Source: CBDUEV01 sp965366365
GTDB taxonomy: Bacteria > Actinomycetota > Acidimicrobiia > Spongiisociales > JAENVV01
Reading direction: 5' to 3'
Assembly (NCBI GenBank): GCA_965366365.1
Contig: CBDUEV010000053.1
Span: 1-18,846, forward strand
DNA: 18,846 nt
Positions 1 through 6,756 of the stretch are shown piece by piece. The notes under the pieces are model-generated. The model saw only the letters and a program-made list of their open reading frames with translations, had not been told where the DNA came from and did no database searches. A program made the translations under genes and the position numbers. Each line of letters begins with the position of its first letter. The first letter of the stretch is position 1.

Positions 1-354
1 GGAGAGCGTGCTGGTTGGTCGGTTCGGGTTCAACACCACCTCCCGATCCTGCACGACATAGCCGCCCTTCAGGCCGGGCAGATCCTCGAATCGGACTGTG
101 GTCGTCCCCAGACAGTCGGCGGAGCCGGCGAACACGCTGCTCCATGCGGCCGTGGCGGCGAGGAGTCGCTCGGCGACGTCGGGGGCGAGACCGTCGGTTT
201 CGACCCTCACCAGGGTGTCCGCATCCGGTCCGACCTCTGGCCGGTCGGACGCACCCGAGCCGGCGATGTAGACGGCGTGGGCGGGCAAAGCGACCGTCAT
301 GACCGCAACGATCACCATGCCGAGTGCGGCGAGGCGAAGGGATATTCGGTTCAT
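1..354 (-). CDS. Secreted protein of unknown function (N-terminal part)
   Basis: An open frame of 118 codons starts at ATG 354-352 and runs off the left edge without a stop. It begins MNRISLRLAALGMVIVAVMT and continues to ALPAHA, which is a typical signal peptide: short basic start, hydrophobic core, and an A-x-A cleavage site near residue 27. The visible mature part is acidic, then has a helical stretch (VAERLLAATAAWSSVF), one Cys, and a segment reading KGGYVVQDREVVLNP. I do not recognise the family. The pattern of a signal peptide followed by a 'converts to a tabulated value' beta segment is seen in some uncharacterised actinobacterial exported proteins and zinc peptidases, but no catalytic motif is visible in this part. 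No clear ribosome binding site precedes the ATG. It is divergent from alanine dehydrogenase across about 250 bp. Confidence 0.7.
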   Translation of the reverse strand, partial: MNRISLRLAALGMVIVAVMTVALPAHAVYIAGSGASDRPEVGPDADTLVRVETDGLAPDVAERLLAATAAWSSVFAGSADCLGTTTVRFEDLPGLKGGYVVQDREVVLNPNRPTSTLS

Positions 355-605
355 TGGCGCGTGTGAGAACAAGGCAACACCCGTGGGGACGAAGGCGTCA
401 GTATGGTCGACAATCGTGGTCTACCGGAACCGCGAAGCCTCCCAAGCTGTTTTTCGGCGCCGTGGAGCGTTCACAAAAGGAGTTCGTTTCGGCGGTCGGA
501 GGCGGTGTCGGCCCCTAACGTTCATGGTCGCGGCAGCTCCGGTTGGTCAGGCGTGCAACGTCGGACCATTCCCGGGGGTCCAAGAACTGACGAAAGAGGC
601 GTGTG
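355..605. other. Divergent intergenic region upstream of ald
   Basis: This 251-bp gap separates the secreted-protein gene (minus) from ald (plus). It holds the ald ribosome binding site AAAGAGG (593-599). A small dyad, GGACC at 563-567 with GGTCC at 577-581, lies just before it. A possible -10 element TAACGT is at 516-521, but no convincing -35 is paired with it. I see no RNA gene or credible short ORF here. Confidence 0.4.
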
Positions 606-1688
606 ATGAAGGTAGGAGTGGTCCGGGAGACCAAGACCGACGAGAACCGGGTGGCCGTGACCCCTGCGGGCGTGGACGCCTTGGTGCACGACGGTCACGA
701 CGTGTACGTCGAGGTCGGCGCCGGGTTGGGATCACTCATCACCGATGACGCCTACGCCGAAGTGGGCGCAATTCTGGTGGATGACGCCACCGCCGTGTGG
801 TCCGAAGTAGACATCATCTGCAAAGTGAAGGAACCACAGCAATCTGAGTTCCGGCACCTCCGCGCCGACCTGACCGTCTTCACGTATCTCCACCTGGCCG
901 CCTATCCCGCAGTGGCCGAGGCGCTTCTCGCCTCGGGAACCGTGGGCATCGCCTACGAGACCGTTCAACTTGACGATCGCACCCTCCCGCTGCTCGCTCC
1001 GATGAGCGAGGTAGCCGGCCGGATGGCCGCTCAGGTGGGAGCCCGATTCCTCGAGAGGTCCGGCGGGGGGAGGGGCATTCTGCTCGGGGGCGTGCCCGGA
1101 GTTCCCCCGGCGCGGGTCATCGTCATCGGAGGCGGCATCGCCGGGACCAACGCGGCACTCATCGCGCATGGCATGGGGGCGTCGGTCGAGATCTTCGACC
1201 TGAACGCGGCACGGCTGCGTCAGATCGACCGTGAGTTCCATGGCGCCATCACCACGGCGATGGCCAACCCGATGGACGTCCGAGAAGCCGTCTACGAAGC
1301 CGATCTGGTGATCGGGGCGGTGCTGCTCCCCGGCGCCAAGGCCCCGAAAGTGCTGTCCGCCGAGGACGTCGCCAACATGCGCCAGGGGGCGGTCATGGTC
1401 GACATCGCCATCGATCAGGGCGGGTGTTTCGAGACGTCTCACGAGACCAAGCATTCCGACCCGGTCTACGTCATCGACGGGGTGGTTCACTATGCGGTGG
1501 GCAACATCCCTGGAGCCGTGCCCCGTACCTCCACCTTCGCCCTGGCCAATGTGACGCTGCCCTACTTGCGGGACCTGGCCGCTCTCGGGCTCGACGGCGC
1601 CGTGGAGCGGCGACCCGAACTGGCCGGTGGCGTGAACACCAGGAACGGGGAATACGTCAATGCCACCGTGGCCGCCGCGCTGAGCTAG
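606..1688 (+). CDS. ald: Alanine dehydrogenase
   Basis: Ald reversibly converts L-alanine plus NAD+ to pyruvate, ammonium and NADH in the cytosol, linking alanine use to nitrogen and redox balance. The 360-residue product is full length. It carries the catalytic set known from the Mycobacterium tuberculosis enzyme at the same numbers: Arg15, Lys75 (in KVKEP), His96 (in LHLAAY) and Asp270 (in IAIDQGG). The Rossmann nucleotide-binding loop GGGIAGTNAA is at about 175-184. A GTG at 603 directly precedes the ATG, but AAAGAGG (593-599) sits 6 nt before ATG 606 and only 3 nt before the GTG, so ATG 606 is chosen. A PLP enzyme follows after 39 bp and has its own candidate promoter. Confidence 0.97.
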   Translation: MKVGVVRETKTDENRVAVTPAGVDALVHDGHDVYVEVGAGLGSLITDDAYAEVGAILVDDATAVWSEVDIICKVKEPQQSEFRHLRADLTVFTYLHLAAYPAVAEALLASGTVGIAYETVQLDDRTLPLLAPMSEVAGRMAAQVGARFLERSGGGRGILLGGVPGVPPARVIVIGGGIAGTNAALIAHGMGASVEIFDLNAARLRQIDREFHGAITTAMANPMDVREAVYEADLVIGAVLLPGAKAPKVLSAEDVANMRQGAVMVDIAIDQGGCFETSHETKHSDPVYVIDGVVHYAVGNIPGAVPRTSTFALANVTLPYLRDLAALGLDGAVERRPELAGGVNTRNGEYVNATVAAALS

Positions 1689-1715
1689 GGGCGACCCACG
1701 GTCGGGCTCCCACGT

Positions 1716-1727
1716 TAGGCTCGCCGC
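1716..1727 (+). promoter_or_regulatory. Leaderless-type promoter -10 for the threonine synthase-like gene
   Basis: TAGGCT (1716-1721) is followed by exactly 6 nt and then ATG 1728. No Shine-Dalgarno sequence is present. With the usual 6-7 nt from a -10 to the start point, transcription would begin at or next to the A of the ATG. The same arrangement recurs before the genes at 3419 and 12888. Confidence 0.5.
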
Positions 1728-2942
1728 ATGCCGTCGTTCGTCACGCATCTCGAAGCAGCCATCGACGGGACGGTGCTCCCGCACCTTCGTCTCCAGACCA
1801 TGCACGAGGGTCGGCCACTCTGGGTTCGGTACGATCTGGAGGCCGTGCGCGAGGCCGTGAGCCGGACGACCGTTGAGCGACGGCCACCCACGATGTGGCG
1901 ATATCGAGAACTCCTGCCGGTCGAGGATGACGCCAACGTGGTGACGCTCGGCGAGGGGATGTCTCCCTTGCTTCGCTGTGACCGGCTCGGGGCGACGCTC
2001 GGACTGCGCAACCTCTTCATCAAGGACGAATCCCAGCTCCCGACGGGATCCTTCAAGAGCCGCGGCCTGGCCATGGCCGTGAGTCGTGCCAAGGAGCTCG
2101 GGGCGACCCGGCTGGCCATCCCCACGGCAGGCAACGCCGGAGGGGCTCTGGCGGCGTATGCCGCCAGAGCCGGCCTCGAGGCGTGGGTGTTCATGCCGGC
2201 GGACACGCCGGTCGTCAATCAGCTCGAAGCGGCCTACTACGGAGCCCGAGCCTTCACCATCGATGGCCTCATCACCGACTGCGGCGCCGTGGTGCGTTCA
2301 GGTATCGAACCCATGGGTTGGTTCGACGTCTCGACACTCAAAGAGCCCTACCGGATCGAGGGAAAGAAGACGATGGGCCTCGAGCTCGCCGAACAGCTCG
2401 GTTGGACCCTGCCTGACGCCGTTTTCTACCCCACCGGTGGTGGCACGGGACTCATCGGCATGTGGAAAGCCTTCGCGGAGCTGGGCGCACTCGGCTGGCT
2501 CGACACACCCGACCTGCCACGCATGTACGCCTGTCAGGCGGCCGGATGTGCCCCGATCGCCGCCGCATGGTCGGCGGGGGAACGTTTCGCCCAGCCATTC
2601 CCCGACCCCCACACCAGCGCCAGCGGATTGCGGGTTCCCTCGGCCGTCGGTGACTTCATGATCCTCGATGCCGTGAATGAGTCCGGCGGCCAGGCGATGG
2701 CCGTCGCCGAGGACCGACTCCTCCACTGGGCGCGACGTGCCTCGACACTCGAAGGCGTTGCCATCTGCCCCGAGACCGGAGCCTGCCTGGCGGCCCTCGA
2801 GGACGCGGTCGCGGATGGCGCCATCGGAAGCGACGATAGGGTCGTGGTGTTCAACACCGGCGCCGCACAGAAGTATGTGGAGGTCATGGATGCCGACCTG
2901 CCGACCCTCGACACTCCGGTCGATTGGTCGAGGCTGGCCTGA
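1728..2942 (+). CDS. Threonine synthase-like PLP-dependent enzyme
   Basis: This is a fold-type II pyridoxal-phosphate enzyme of 404 residues in the threonine synthase/threonine dehydratase/cysteate synthase group. Lys110 in PTGSFKSRG is the expected Schiff-base lysine. PTAGNAGGALAAYAARAG (about 131-148) is the Asn-containing loop that holds the cofactor ring, PTGGGTGLIG (about 235-244) is the glycine-rich phosphate-binding loop, and NTGAAQKY lies near the end. WRYRELLPV before VVTLGEGMSPLLR is typical of threonine synthases, which turn O-phosphohomoserine into threonine. The N-terminal CxxC zinc-ribbon found in many archaeal-type threonine synthases is absent. No homoserine kinase or homoserine dehydrogenase is adjacent, so the substrate is not settled. 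No ribosome binding site precedes the ATG. The stop codon lies in a palindrome shared with acyP. Confidence 0.85.
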   Translation: MPSFVTHLEAAIDGTVLPHLRLQTMHEGRPLWVRYDLEAVREAVSRTTVERRPPTMWRYRELLPVEDDANVVTLGEGMSPLLRCDRLGATLGLRNLFIKDESQLPTGSFKSRGLAMAVSRAKELGATRLAIPTAGNAGGALAAYAARAGLEAWVFMPADTPVVNQLEAAYYGARAFTIDGLITDCGAVVRSGIEPMGWFDVSTLKEPYRIEGKKTMGLELAEQLGWTLPDAVFYPTGGGTGLIGMWKAFAELGALGWLDTPDLPRMYACQAAGCAPIAAAWSAGERFAQPFPDPHTSASGLRVPSAVGDFMILDAVNESGGQAMAVAEDRLLHWARRASTLEGVAICPETGACLAALEDAVADGAIGSDDRVVVFNTGAAQKYVEVMDADLPTLDTPVDWSRLA

Positions 2943-2953
2943 CCGGTCAGGCC
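2936..2953. terminator. 18-bp perfect palindrome spanning two convergent stop codons
   Basis: GGCCTGACC (2936-2944) is followed directly by its reverse complement GGTCAGGCC (2945-2953). The TGA of the threonine synthase-like gene (2940-2942) and the TGA of the acylphosphatase gene (complement of 2947-2949) both lie inside it. A hairpin would form in either transcript. There is no T-tract, so it may act as a 3'-end stabiliser or a weak bidirectional terminator rather than a classical intrinsic terminator. Confidence 0.5.
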
Positions 2954-3225
2954 GAGGGAGCGACGACGAAGCCGGACAGGCTCGAATCGGCAGGGACGGA
3001 GACCCAGCGGACGTCGAGAACCTTGGCGAACGGAGGACCCGCCCGAAGGAATTCGGCGAGCCGTTCCAGGCTCGATAGGTCGCCCTGCGCCCAGACTTCG
3101 ACAGAGCCGTCCGAACGGTTGCGAGTCCAGCCGACGAGGCCGAGCTGGCTGGCGGTATGCACCACCGACATGCGGAAGCCCACCCCCTGTACCCGGCCCG
3201 TCACCGTTGCCCGCCTCGCTTCCAT
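2947..3225 (-). CDS. acyP: Acylphosphatase
   Basis: The 92-residue product is the full length of the small acylphosphatase fold. These enzymes hydrolyse the carboxyl-phosphate bond of acyl phosphates such as acetyl phosphate. The signature GRVQGVGFRMSV (residues 10-21) holds the phosphate-binding loop and catalytic Arg18. The second signature GWTRNRSDGSVEV (about 32-44) holds catalytic Asn36. The start ATG 3225 has no ribosome binding site. Instead TACGCT (complement of 3233-3238) lies 7 nt upstream, so the message may be leaderless. It is convergent with the PLP enzyme, and the candidate structured RNA is divergent from it. Confidence 0.95.
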   Translation of the reverse strand: MEARRATVTGRVQGVGFRMSVVHTASQLGLVGWTRNRSDGSVEVWAQGDLSSLERLAEFLRAGPPFAKVLDVRWVSVPADSSLSGFVVAPSA

Positions 3226-3238
3226 CTCGCCCAGCGTA
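3226..3238 (-). promoter_or_regulatory. Leaderless-type promoter -10 for acyP
   Basis: On the minus strand TACGCT (3238-3233) is followed by 7 nt and then the acyP ATG (3225). There is no Shine-Dalgarno sequence. The TANNNT pattern and the spacing match other leaderless candidates in the window. Confidence 0.4.
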
Positions 3239-3270
3239 ATAAACCTTCAGCTTTCCTTGGCCGAAGGCGA

Positions 3271-3276
3271 TAAAAT
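3271..3276 (+). promoter_or_regulatory. -10 element of candidate small RNA
   Basis: TAAAAT at 3271-3276 is one of the most A/T-rich hexamers in this window and a good actinobacterial -10. No convincing -35 is seen at 16-18 bp. Transcription would start near 3282-3284, just before a run of stem-forming sequence. A 44-codon ORF also begins inside it (ATG 3275), but its composition does not look protein-coding. Confidence 0.35.
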
Positions 3277-3281
3277 GTCCC

Positions 3282-3400
3282 ACGAATCGGAGAGTCTCGC
3301 GTTTGTGTCTGCCACAAGACGCGATTCTTTAGACAGTGGAGCGAAACGCTCTCCGACAGGACAAGGGGGGAAACGGGGCCGGCCGGCCCCGTTTCCTTCG
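3282..3400 (+). ncRNA. Candidate structured small RNA or leader (no known family)
   Basis: No protein gene occupies 3226-3418, and the stretch is dense in pairable segments. TCGCGT+TTGTG (3297-3307) pairs with CACAA+ACGCGA (3313-3324, one bulged G) around a 5-nt loop, giving 11 bp. CGGAGAG (3288-3294) can close around this with CTCTCCG (3349-3355). Alternatively GAGCG (3339-3343) forms a local hairpin with CGCTC (3347-3351), using part of the same bases. The stretch ends in a 28-bp palindrome (3369-3396). A strong -10 lies at its 5' edge. It could be a free small RNA ending at the palindrome, or a cis-acting leader of the phosphatase gene that starts at 3419. I cannot assign an Rfam family, and strand is inferred from the -10. 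Confidence 0.35.
3369..3396. terminator. 28-bp perfect GC-rich palindrome
   Basis: GGAAACGGGGCCGG (3369-3382) is directly followed by its exact reverse complement (3383-3396). The RNA hairpin would be very stable. It is followed by TTCGTCT rather than a run of T, so intrinsic termination would be imperfect. It would close the candidate RNA starting near 3282 and lies just before the phosphatase -10 (3407-3412). Confidence 0.5.
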
Positions 3401-3406
3401 TCTGGG

Positions 3407-3418
3407 TAGGCTCTCGCC
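3407..3418 (+). promoter_or_regulatory. Leaderless-type promoter -10 for the phosphatase gene
   Basis: TAGGCT (3407-3412) is followed by exactly 6 nt and then ATG 3419, with no Shine-Dalgarno sequence. It is identical in hexamer and spacing to the elements before the genes at 1728 and 12888. Confidence 0.5.
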
Positions 3419-3955
3419 ATGCCGCACATCCTCTCCACGGCGCCGGCGCCGTTGCCAGGGACGTACTGGGTGCTCGACCAGATCTTCCTGGCCGGGCGGT
3501 TCCTCGGCGAAGGGACCCGGTCGGTGGTCGCGGGGCGGATCGATGCGCTGGCCCACCTCGACGTCGCTCGAATCTTCGATCTCAGAGAAGCACACGAGGG
3601 GCGCCACCAGGCGGCCGACTATGAAGCCCTGGTCGCGGCGAACGGTGCCGACATCGAGCGCCACCCCATCCCCGACTTCGGTGTGCCCCCCGTGGCCGCA
3701 ATGGTGGCGCTACTCGACGGAATCGACCGTTCGATCGGTGGGGGCGAACCGGTCTACCTCCACTGCCGGGCAGGCATCGGACGCACCGGCACCGCGGTGG
3801 GCTGCTGGCTGATCCGCCATGGCCTTGCCGACCCCACCTCCGTGTTCACCGTGCTCGACCGCCTTCGGAACCAGGGCCCAACCCCTGGATCCGGCGGATC
3901 GCCCGAGACCCCCGCCCAGCGAGGGTTCGTCTCGGCGTGGTCGCTCAATCAGTGA
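3419..3955 (+). CDS. Dual-specificity/tyrosine protein phosphatase
   Basis: The 178-residue product carries the cysteine-based phosphatase signature HCRAGIGRTG (residues 115-124), with nucleophile Cys116 and phosphate-binding Arg122. IPDFGVPP (about 84-91) resembles the general-acid loop, with Asp86 as the likely acid. IFDLREAHEG (about 52-61) is the conserved strand-loop before the core of the DSP family. No signal peptide or membrane segment is seen, so it acts in the cytoplasm. The substrate is unknown; Ser/Thr/Tyr phosphoproteins or small phosphorylated metabolites are both possible. It is preceded by the candidate RNA and a TAGGCT -10. Its 3' end overlaps the convergent small membrane protein gene by 11 bp. 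Confidence 0.9.
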   Translation: MPHILSTAPAPLPGTYWVLDQIFLAGRFLGEGTRSVVAGRIDALAHLDVARIFDLREAHEGRHQAADYEALVAANGADIERHPIPDFGVPPVAAMVALLDGIDRSIGGGEPVYLHCRAGIGRTGTAVGCWLIRHGLADPTSVFTVLDRLRNQGPTPGSGGSPETPAQRGFVSAWSLNQ

Positions 3956-4244
3956 TCGTTGGAGGCAGTTCCTCCTTGGCCATTTCGAGGGCTTCTGCCG
4001 AGAGTGGGGTTCCGTCGATGCCCGTTTCGTTGCCTTGGGTGACGCCCGGCAGGGCTCCCCGGGTCGGTTCGCCACGGCGGGCCATGGGGATGAGGAGGGC
4101 GATGCCGATCAGGATCAACACCAAGGGCCCCACCCAGCGAGCCTCCAACCATGGAAGGTCGGTATCGAGCACTGTGGCGACGGCCGCCCCGCCCAGCAGC
4201 AAACCGGAGACGAGAGAGAGAAGGTCGGTGGGGTGACGGTACAT
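3945..4244 (-). CDS. Small two-helix membrane protein
   Basis: The 99-residue product has two hydrophobic segments (LLSLVSGLLLGGAAVATVL near residues 8-26 and WVGPLVLILIGIALLIPM near 37-54), followed by a polar tail of about 45 residues ending EELPPTITD. I do not recognise a named family. The helical hairpin resembles the small helper proteins found with LiaF/PspC genes. ATG 4244 is chosen over an upstream TTG (4250) because AAGGA lies about 7 nt before it. The upstream gene's stop (TGA 4249-4247) sits 2 nt before this ATG, so the two genes are very likely co-transcribed and translationally coupled. Its end overlaps the phosphatase gene by 11 bp. Confidence 0.75.
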   Translation of the reverse strand: MYRHPTDLLSLVSGLLLGGAAVATVLDTDLPWLEARWVGPLVLILIGIALLIPMARRGEPTRGALPGVTQGNETGIDGTPLSAEALEMAKEELPPTITD

Positions 4245-4246
4245 GA

Positions 4247-5425
4247 TCAATTCCTTCCGTCGGTGTAGACGACGATACTTCCGATGCCCACATCGACTTG
4301 CACGTCGAGCGGGCCACCGGCGCCCGCAAAGTCGGTGCTGAGGCTGGGCTCGAATCCGTCTGAGGATTGATTACCGAGGTCGATGGCCCCAAGACCAACG
4401 TCGGCCTGCACTCGGGCGGCGACCCCCTCCGGAAGGATGACGACTACCTCGCCGACGTCCACCGTGACCTGGAGTTCGCCGACCGCCGCTCCGTCCAGTT
4501 CGCTGAGATCGAACGTCACCTCGGCGACGTCGAAGGTGTACGGGCGATCCAGCTCTTCGATCGTGTCGATCACCACCACCTGGCGCGAGAAGTCTGCGAA
4601 GGCGGCATCGAAGTCGAGCTCCGAAACATGGGTGAGCGCAGCCACCGGGAGGAGGAGAACCCCCACCACGATCAACCAGCGGGCCCTCCCGAACCAGGCA
4701 CCGACGATCAGAGTCAGGGCAATGACTCCCAACAGGGCGCCCACATAGTGGCGCGGCCGGATCTCCGCCGTTCCGGCATCGACCAGGGCGAGGGTGCCGA
4801 TGGCCATGAACGCCGCCGCCACTGCCAGACGTCCCAGGATCGTCGGCGGCTTCTTGGGTCGGGGTGGCCGCGGCGGCCGGGGGGCACGGGGCGACCCGGG
4901 CGTGACCGTTGTCGCTCCGCCCGCCGATCCGGCGGGGGAGACGCCGCTCCGCTCGGGAGCGACCATCTGGTCGGTCGGGCGGGGGGTCGGTGCCGGGAAG
5001 ATCGGTGAGCCTTGGTACAGGAGATAGCCGACGACCAGCAGGGCAACGGCCCAGGCGAGAGAGGTATCGATCCAGCTGATGCTGCTGATCCCGATCACGA
5101 TCGCCACGGTGATGAGGCCGATGCCGATCCACGACTCACCTTCCCGGGCCTTTCGTACCGCTGATTCCAGCACGGACTCGGTTCCGTCGTCGCTGGGGAG
5201 AATGATCCACAGGCCCAGATAGAGCAGCAGCCCGAAACCGCCGAAGATGCTCGTGACGAGGAACGCCACGCGAATCCACCCTGGACCCACACCCCAATGT
5301 TCGGCCAGCCCGCTCGCCACGCCGGCCAGGACGCGGGTGTCGCGAGGGCGGACCAATTCCCGATGAGGCGGCGTTTCGGGTGAGGGTTCACGCTCCGGCG
5401 CCGCGGTGTCTGTTTCGTTGCTCAT
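4247..5425 (-). CDS. PspC-domain, LiaF-like membrane protein with C-terminal beta (toastrack-type) domain
   Basis: With the start at ATG 5425 the product has 392 residues. A PspC domain comes first (LVRPRDTRVLAGVASGLAEH, then a hydrophobic helix ending LGLWIILP). Next come two more membrane helices, a basic proline-rich linker (PRAPRPPRPPRPKKPP), three further helices, and a soluble C-terminal part. That part has repeated Val/Asp/Gly beta strands (VDVGEVVVILPEGV, ADVGLGAIDLG, VDVGIGSIVVYTDG), as in the C-terminal domain of LiaF/VraT-type envelope-stress modulators. Such proteins sense or damp signalling by a partner histidine kinase, and a PspC-containing kinase is divergent next door. Longer starts exist at ATG 5461 and 5512. 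The 5512 start would place the operator region inside the gene, so it is unlikely. 5425 versus 5461 is unresolved because neither has a strong ribosome binding site. Confidence 0.85.
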   Translation of the reverse strand: MSNETDTAAPEREPSPETPPHRELVRPRDTRVLAGVASGLAEHWGVGPGWIRVAFLVTSIFGGFGLLLYLGLWIILPSDDGTESVLESAVRKAREGESWIGIGLITVAIVIGISSISWIDTSLAWAVALLVVGYLLYQGSPIFPAPTPRPTDQMVAPERSGVSPAGSAGGATTVTPGSPRAPRPPRPPRPKKPPTILGRLAVAAAFMAIGTLALVDAGTAEIRPRHYVGALLGVIALTLIVGAWFGRARWLIVVGVLLLPVAALTHVSELDFDAAFADFSRQVVVIDTIEELDRPYTFDVAEVTFDLSELDGAAVGELQVTVDVGEVVVILPEGVAARVQADVGLGAIDLGNQSSDGFEPSLSTDFAGAGGPLDVQVDVGIGSIVVYTDGRN

Positions 5426-5478
5426 GGTCCCATCGTCGCTGGTTGTCGCCTGTGCTGCCATCGGGTGTTTCCCCACCG

Positions 5479-5516
5479 ATACCCTGAGAGTAAGGGTATG
5501 TCTCAGGGGCATACCC
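5479..5516. promoter_or_regulatory. Interleaved inverted repeats in the divergent promoter region
   Basis: Three dyads share the same 38 bp. ATACCCT (5479-5485) pairs with AGGGTAT (5493-5499). CCCTGAGA (5482-5489) pairs with TCTCAGGG (5501-5508). GGGTATG (5494-5500) pairs with CATACCC (5510-5516). ATACCC also recurs as a direct repeat 32 bp apart (5479 and 5511), which is three helical turns. The block lies between the starts of the divergent PspC/LiaF-like gene and the PspC kinase gene. The simplest reading is an operator for the neighbouring response regulator or another dimeric regulator acting on both promoters. Confidence 0.6.
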
Positions 5517-5535
5517 GGTTGAGTCGGGCGTTGAC

Positions 5536-6756
5536 GTGTGGGACGATTCCAGAGTGAACTCCGCCGCCGGAACCTCCCGCTCCCAACCCTCGCCCAGCCT
5601 GGTGCGCCGCACCGATGACCGCGTCATCGCCGGAGTGTGCTCAGGGATCGCCGCCAGACTCGGACTCGAGCCGTCCTACGTGCGGGCCGCTTTCGTCGTG
5701 CTCGGATTTGCCGGCGGAGTAGGAGCCCTGGCGTATGCGATCGGCTGGGCCGCCACGGCCAACCGGGTGGTCGATCGCGTCGACGGGGAGCCGTCTTCGA
5801 TGTACCAGCGGGTGGGTCTGGGATTCATGTTCCTGGGACTCCTGCTGCTGCTCCGGGGCGTAGGGCTGTGGTTCGGGGACACCCTCGTGTGGCCGATTCT
5901 CCTGGTCGCTTTCGGGCTGGCCGTCATGTGGGATCGCAGCGGGAGAGACAACCGATTCGTGGCCTGGGCGTTCCCCGGACTCGAAGAAGGCACCCGCCCC
6001 ACGGCTGGTCGCATGATCATCGGAGGGGGCATCATGGTGGCCGGCCTGTCGCTGATCGTCTCGTCGGTTGACGCATTCCGGGGAATGGGTGTGGCCATCC
6101 TCGCCGTGCTCATCACGGGCGGTGGGCTCACCATGCTCTTCGGCCCCTGGATCTGGCGGCTGGCTGCCGACCTGAGCCGCGAGCGCACTGATCGCATCCG
6201 TTCGGACGAGCGAGCCGACGTGGCGGCCCATCTCCACGATTCGGTCCTGCAGACCCTCGCCCTCATCCAGAGGGCCGACGACTCCCGACGCATGGTCACC
6301 CTGGCGCGGGCTCAGGAACGCGAGCTGAGAACCTGGCTCTTCGAGCGGTCGCCTGATGGCGCAGACAACCGGCTTTCAACCGCGCTGGCGGCCATCGCCG
6401 GGCGAGTAGAGGCGACGTATGACATTCCGGTCGAGGTGATCACTGCGGGTGATGCTGTGCTCGACTCGCATCTCGAAGCTCTCGTCGGCGCAGCCGGCGA
6501 AGCCGTCACCAACGCCGCCCGCCACAGCGGCGCCACACAAATCTCGCTGTATGCCGAGACGTCCCCCGATTCGGTCGACATCTGGGTCTCCGACCAGGGC
6601 AAGGGTTTCGATACCGAGTCGGTTCCCCCCGATCGACACGGTATCGTCGAGAGCATCGTGGGTCGGGCCCGACGGCACGGCGGCGAGGTCGAGATCACGA
6701 GTGAACCAGGCGAAGGCACCGAGGTGCATCTTCGCATCGAGAGGGAAGTGCCATGA
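5536..6756 (+). CDS. PspC-domain sensor histidine kinase (NarL/LiaS-type)
   Basis: The 406-residue membrane kinase would autophosphorylate and pass phosphate to the adjacent response regulator. An N-terminal PspC domain (about 22-76, LVRRTDDRVIAGVCSGIAAR) is followed by several membrane helices (about 95-110, 117-131, 160-178, 184-208). The HisKA_3 dimerisation helix AHLHDSVLQTLALIQR (231-246) has His234 as the phosphorylated residue. The HATPase domain shows an N box (EAVTNAARHSG, Asn326), a G1 box (DQGKGFD) and a G2-like end (GEGTEVHLRI). GTG 5536 gives the longest frame; GTG 5554 is an alternative that starts 18 residues before PspC-adjacent LVRR... would be shortened by six residues only. 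Neither has a clear ribosome binding site. Its stop overlaps the regulator start (ATGA at 6753). Confidence 0.93.
   Translation: MWDDSRVNSAAGTSRSQPSPSLVRRTDDRVIAGVCSGIAARLGLEPSYVRAAFVVLGFAGGVGALAYAIGWAATANRVVDRVDGEPSSMYQRVGLGFMFLGLLLLLRGVGLWFGDTLVWPILLVAFGLAVMWDRSGRDNRFVAWAFPGLEEGTRPTAGRMIIGGGIMVAGLSLIVSSVDAFRGMGVAILAVLITGGGLTMLFGPWIWRLAADLSRERTDRIRSDERADVAAHLHDSVLQTLALIQRADDSRRMVTLARAQERELRTWLFERSPDGADNRLSTALAAIAGRVEATYDIPVEVITAGDAVLDSHLEALVGAAGEAVTNAARHSGATQISLYAETSPDSVDIWVSDQGKGFDTESVPPDRHGIVESIVGRARRHGGEVEITSEPGEGTEVHLRIEREVP

Noticed and set aside
3369..3396. 28-bp palindrome as an insertion-sequence end or recombination site
   Set aside because: There is no partner copy, transposase or target duplication in the window. 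Its position before a promoter fits a terminator or RNA end better.
3275..3409. 44-codon ORF over the structured RNA candidate (starts MSHESESLAF)
   Set aside because: GAAGG lies 7 nt before its ATG, so it cannot be excluded. However, it runs straight through the stems and the 28-bp palindrome and ends in low-complexity sequence, so RNA structure explains the stretch better.
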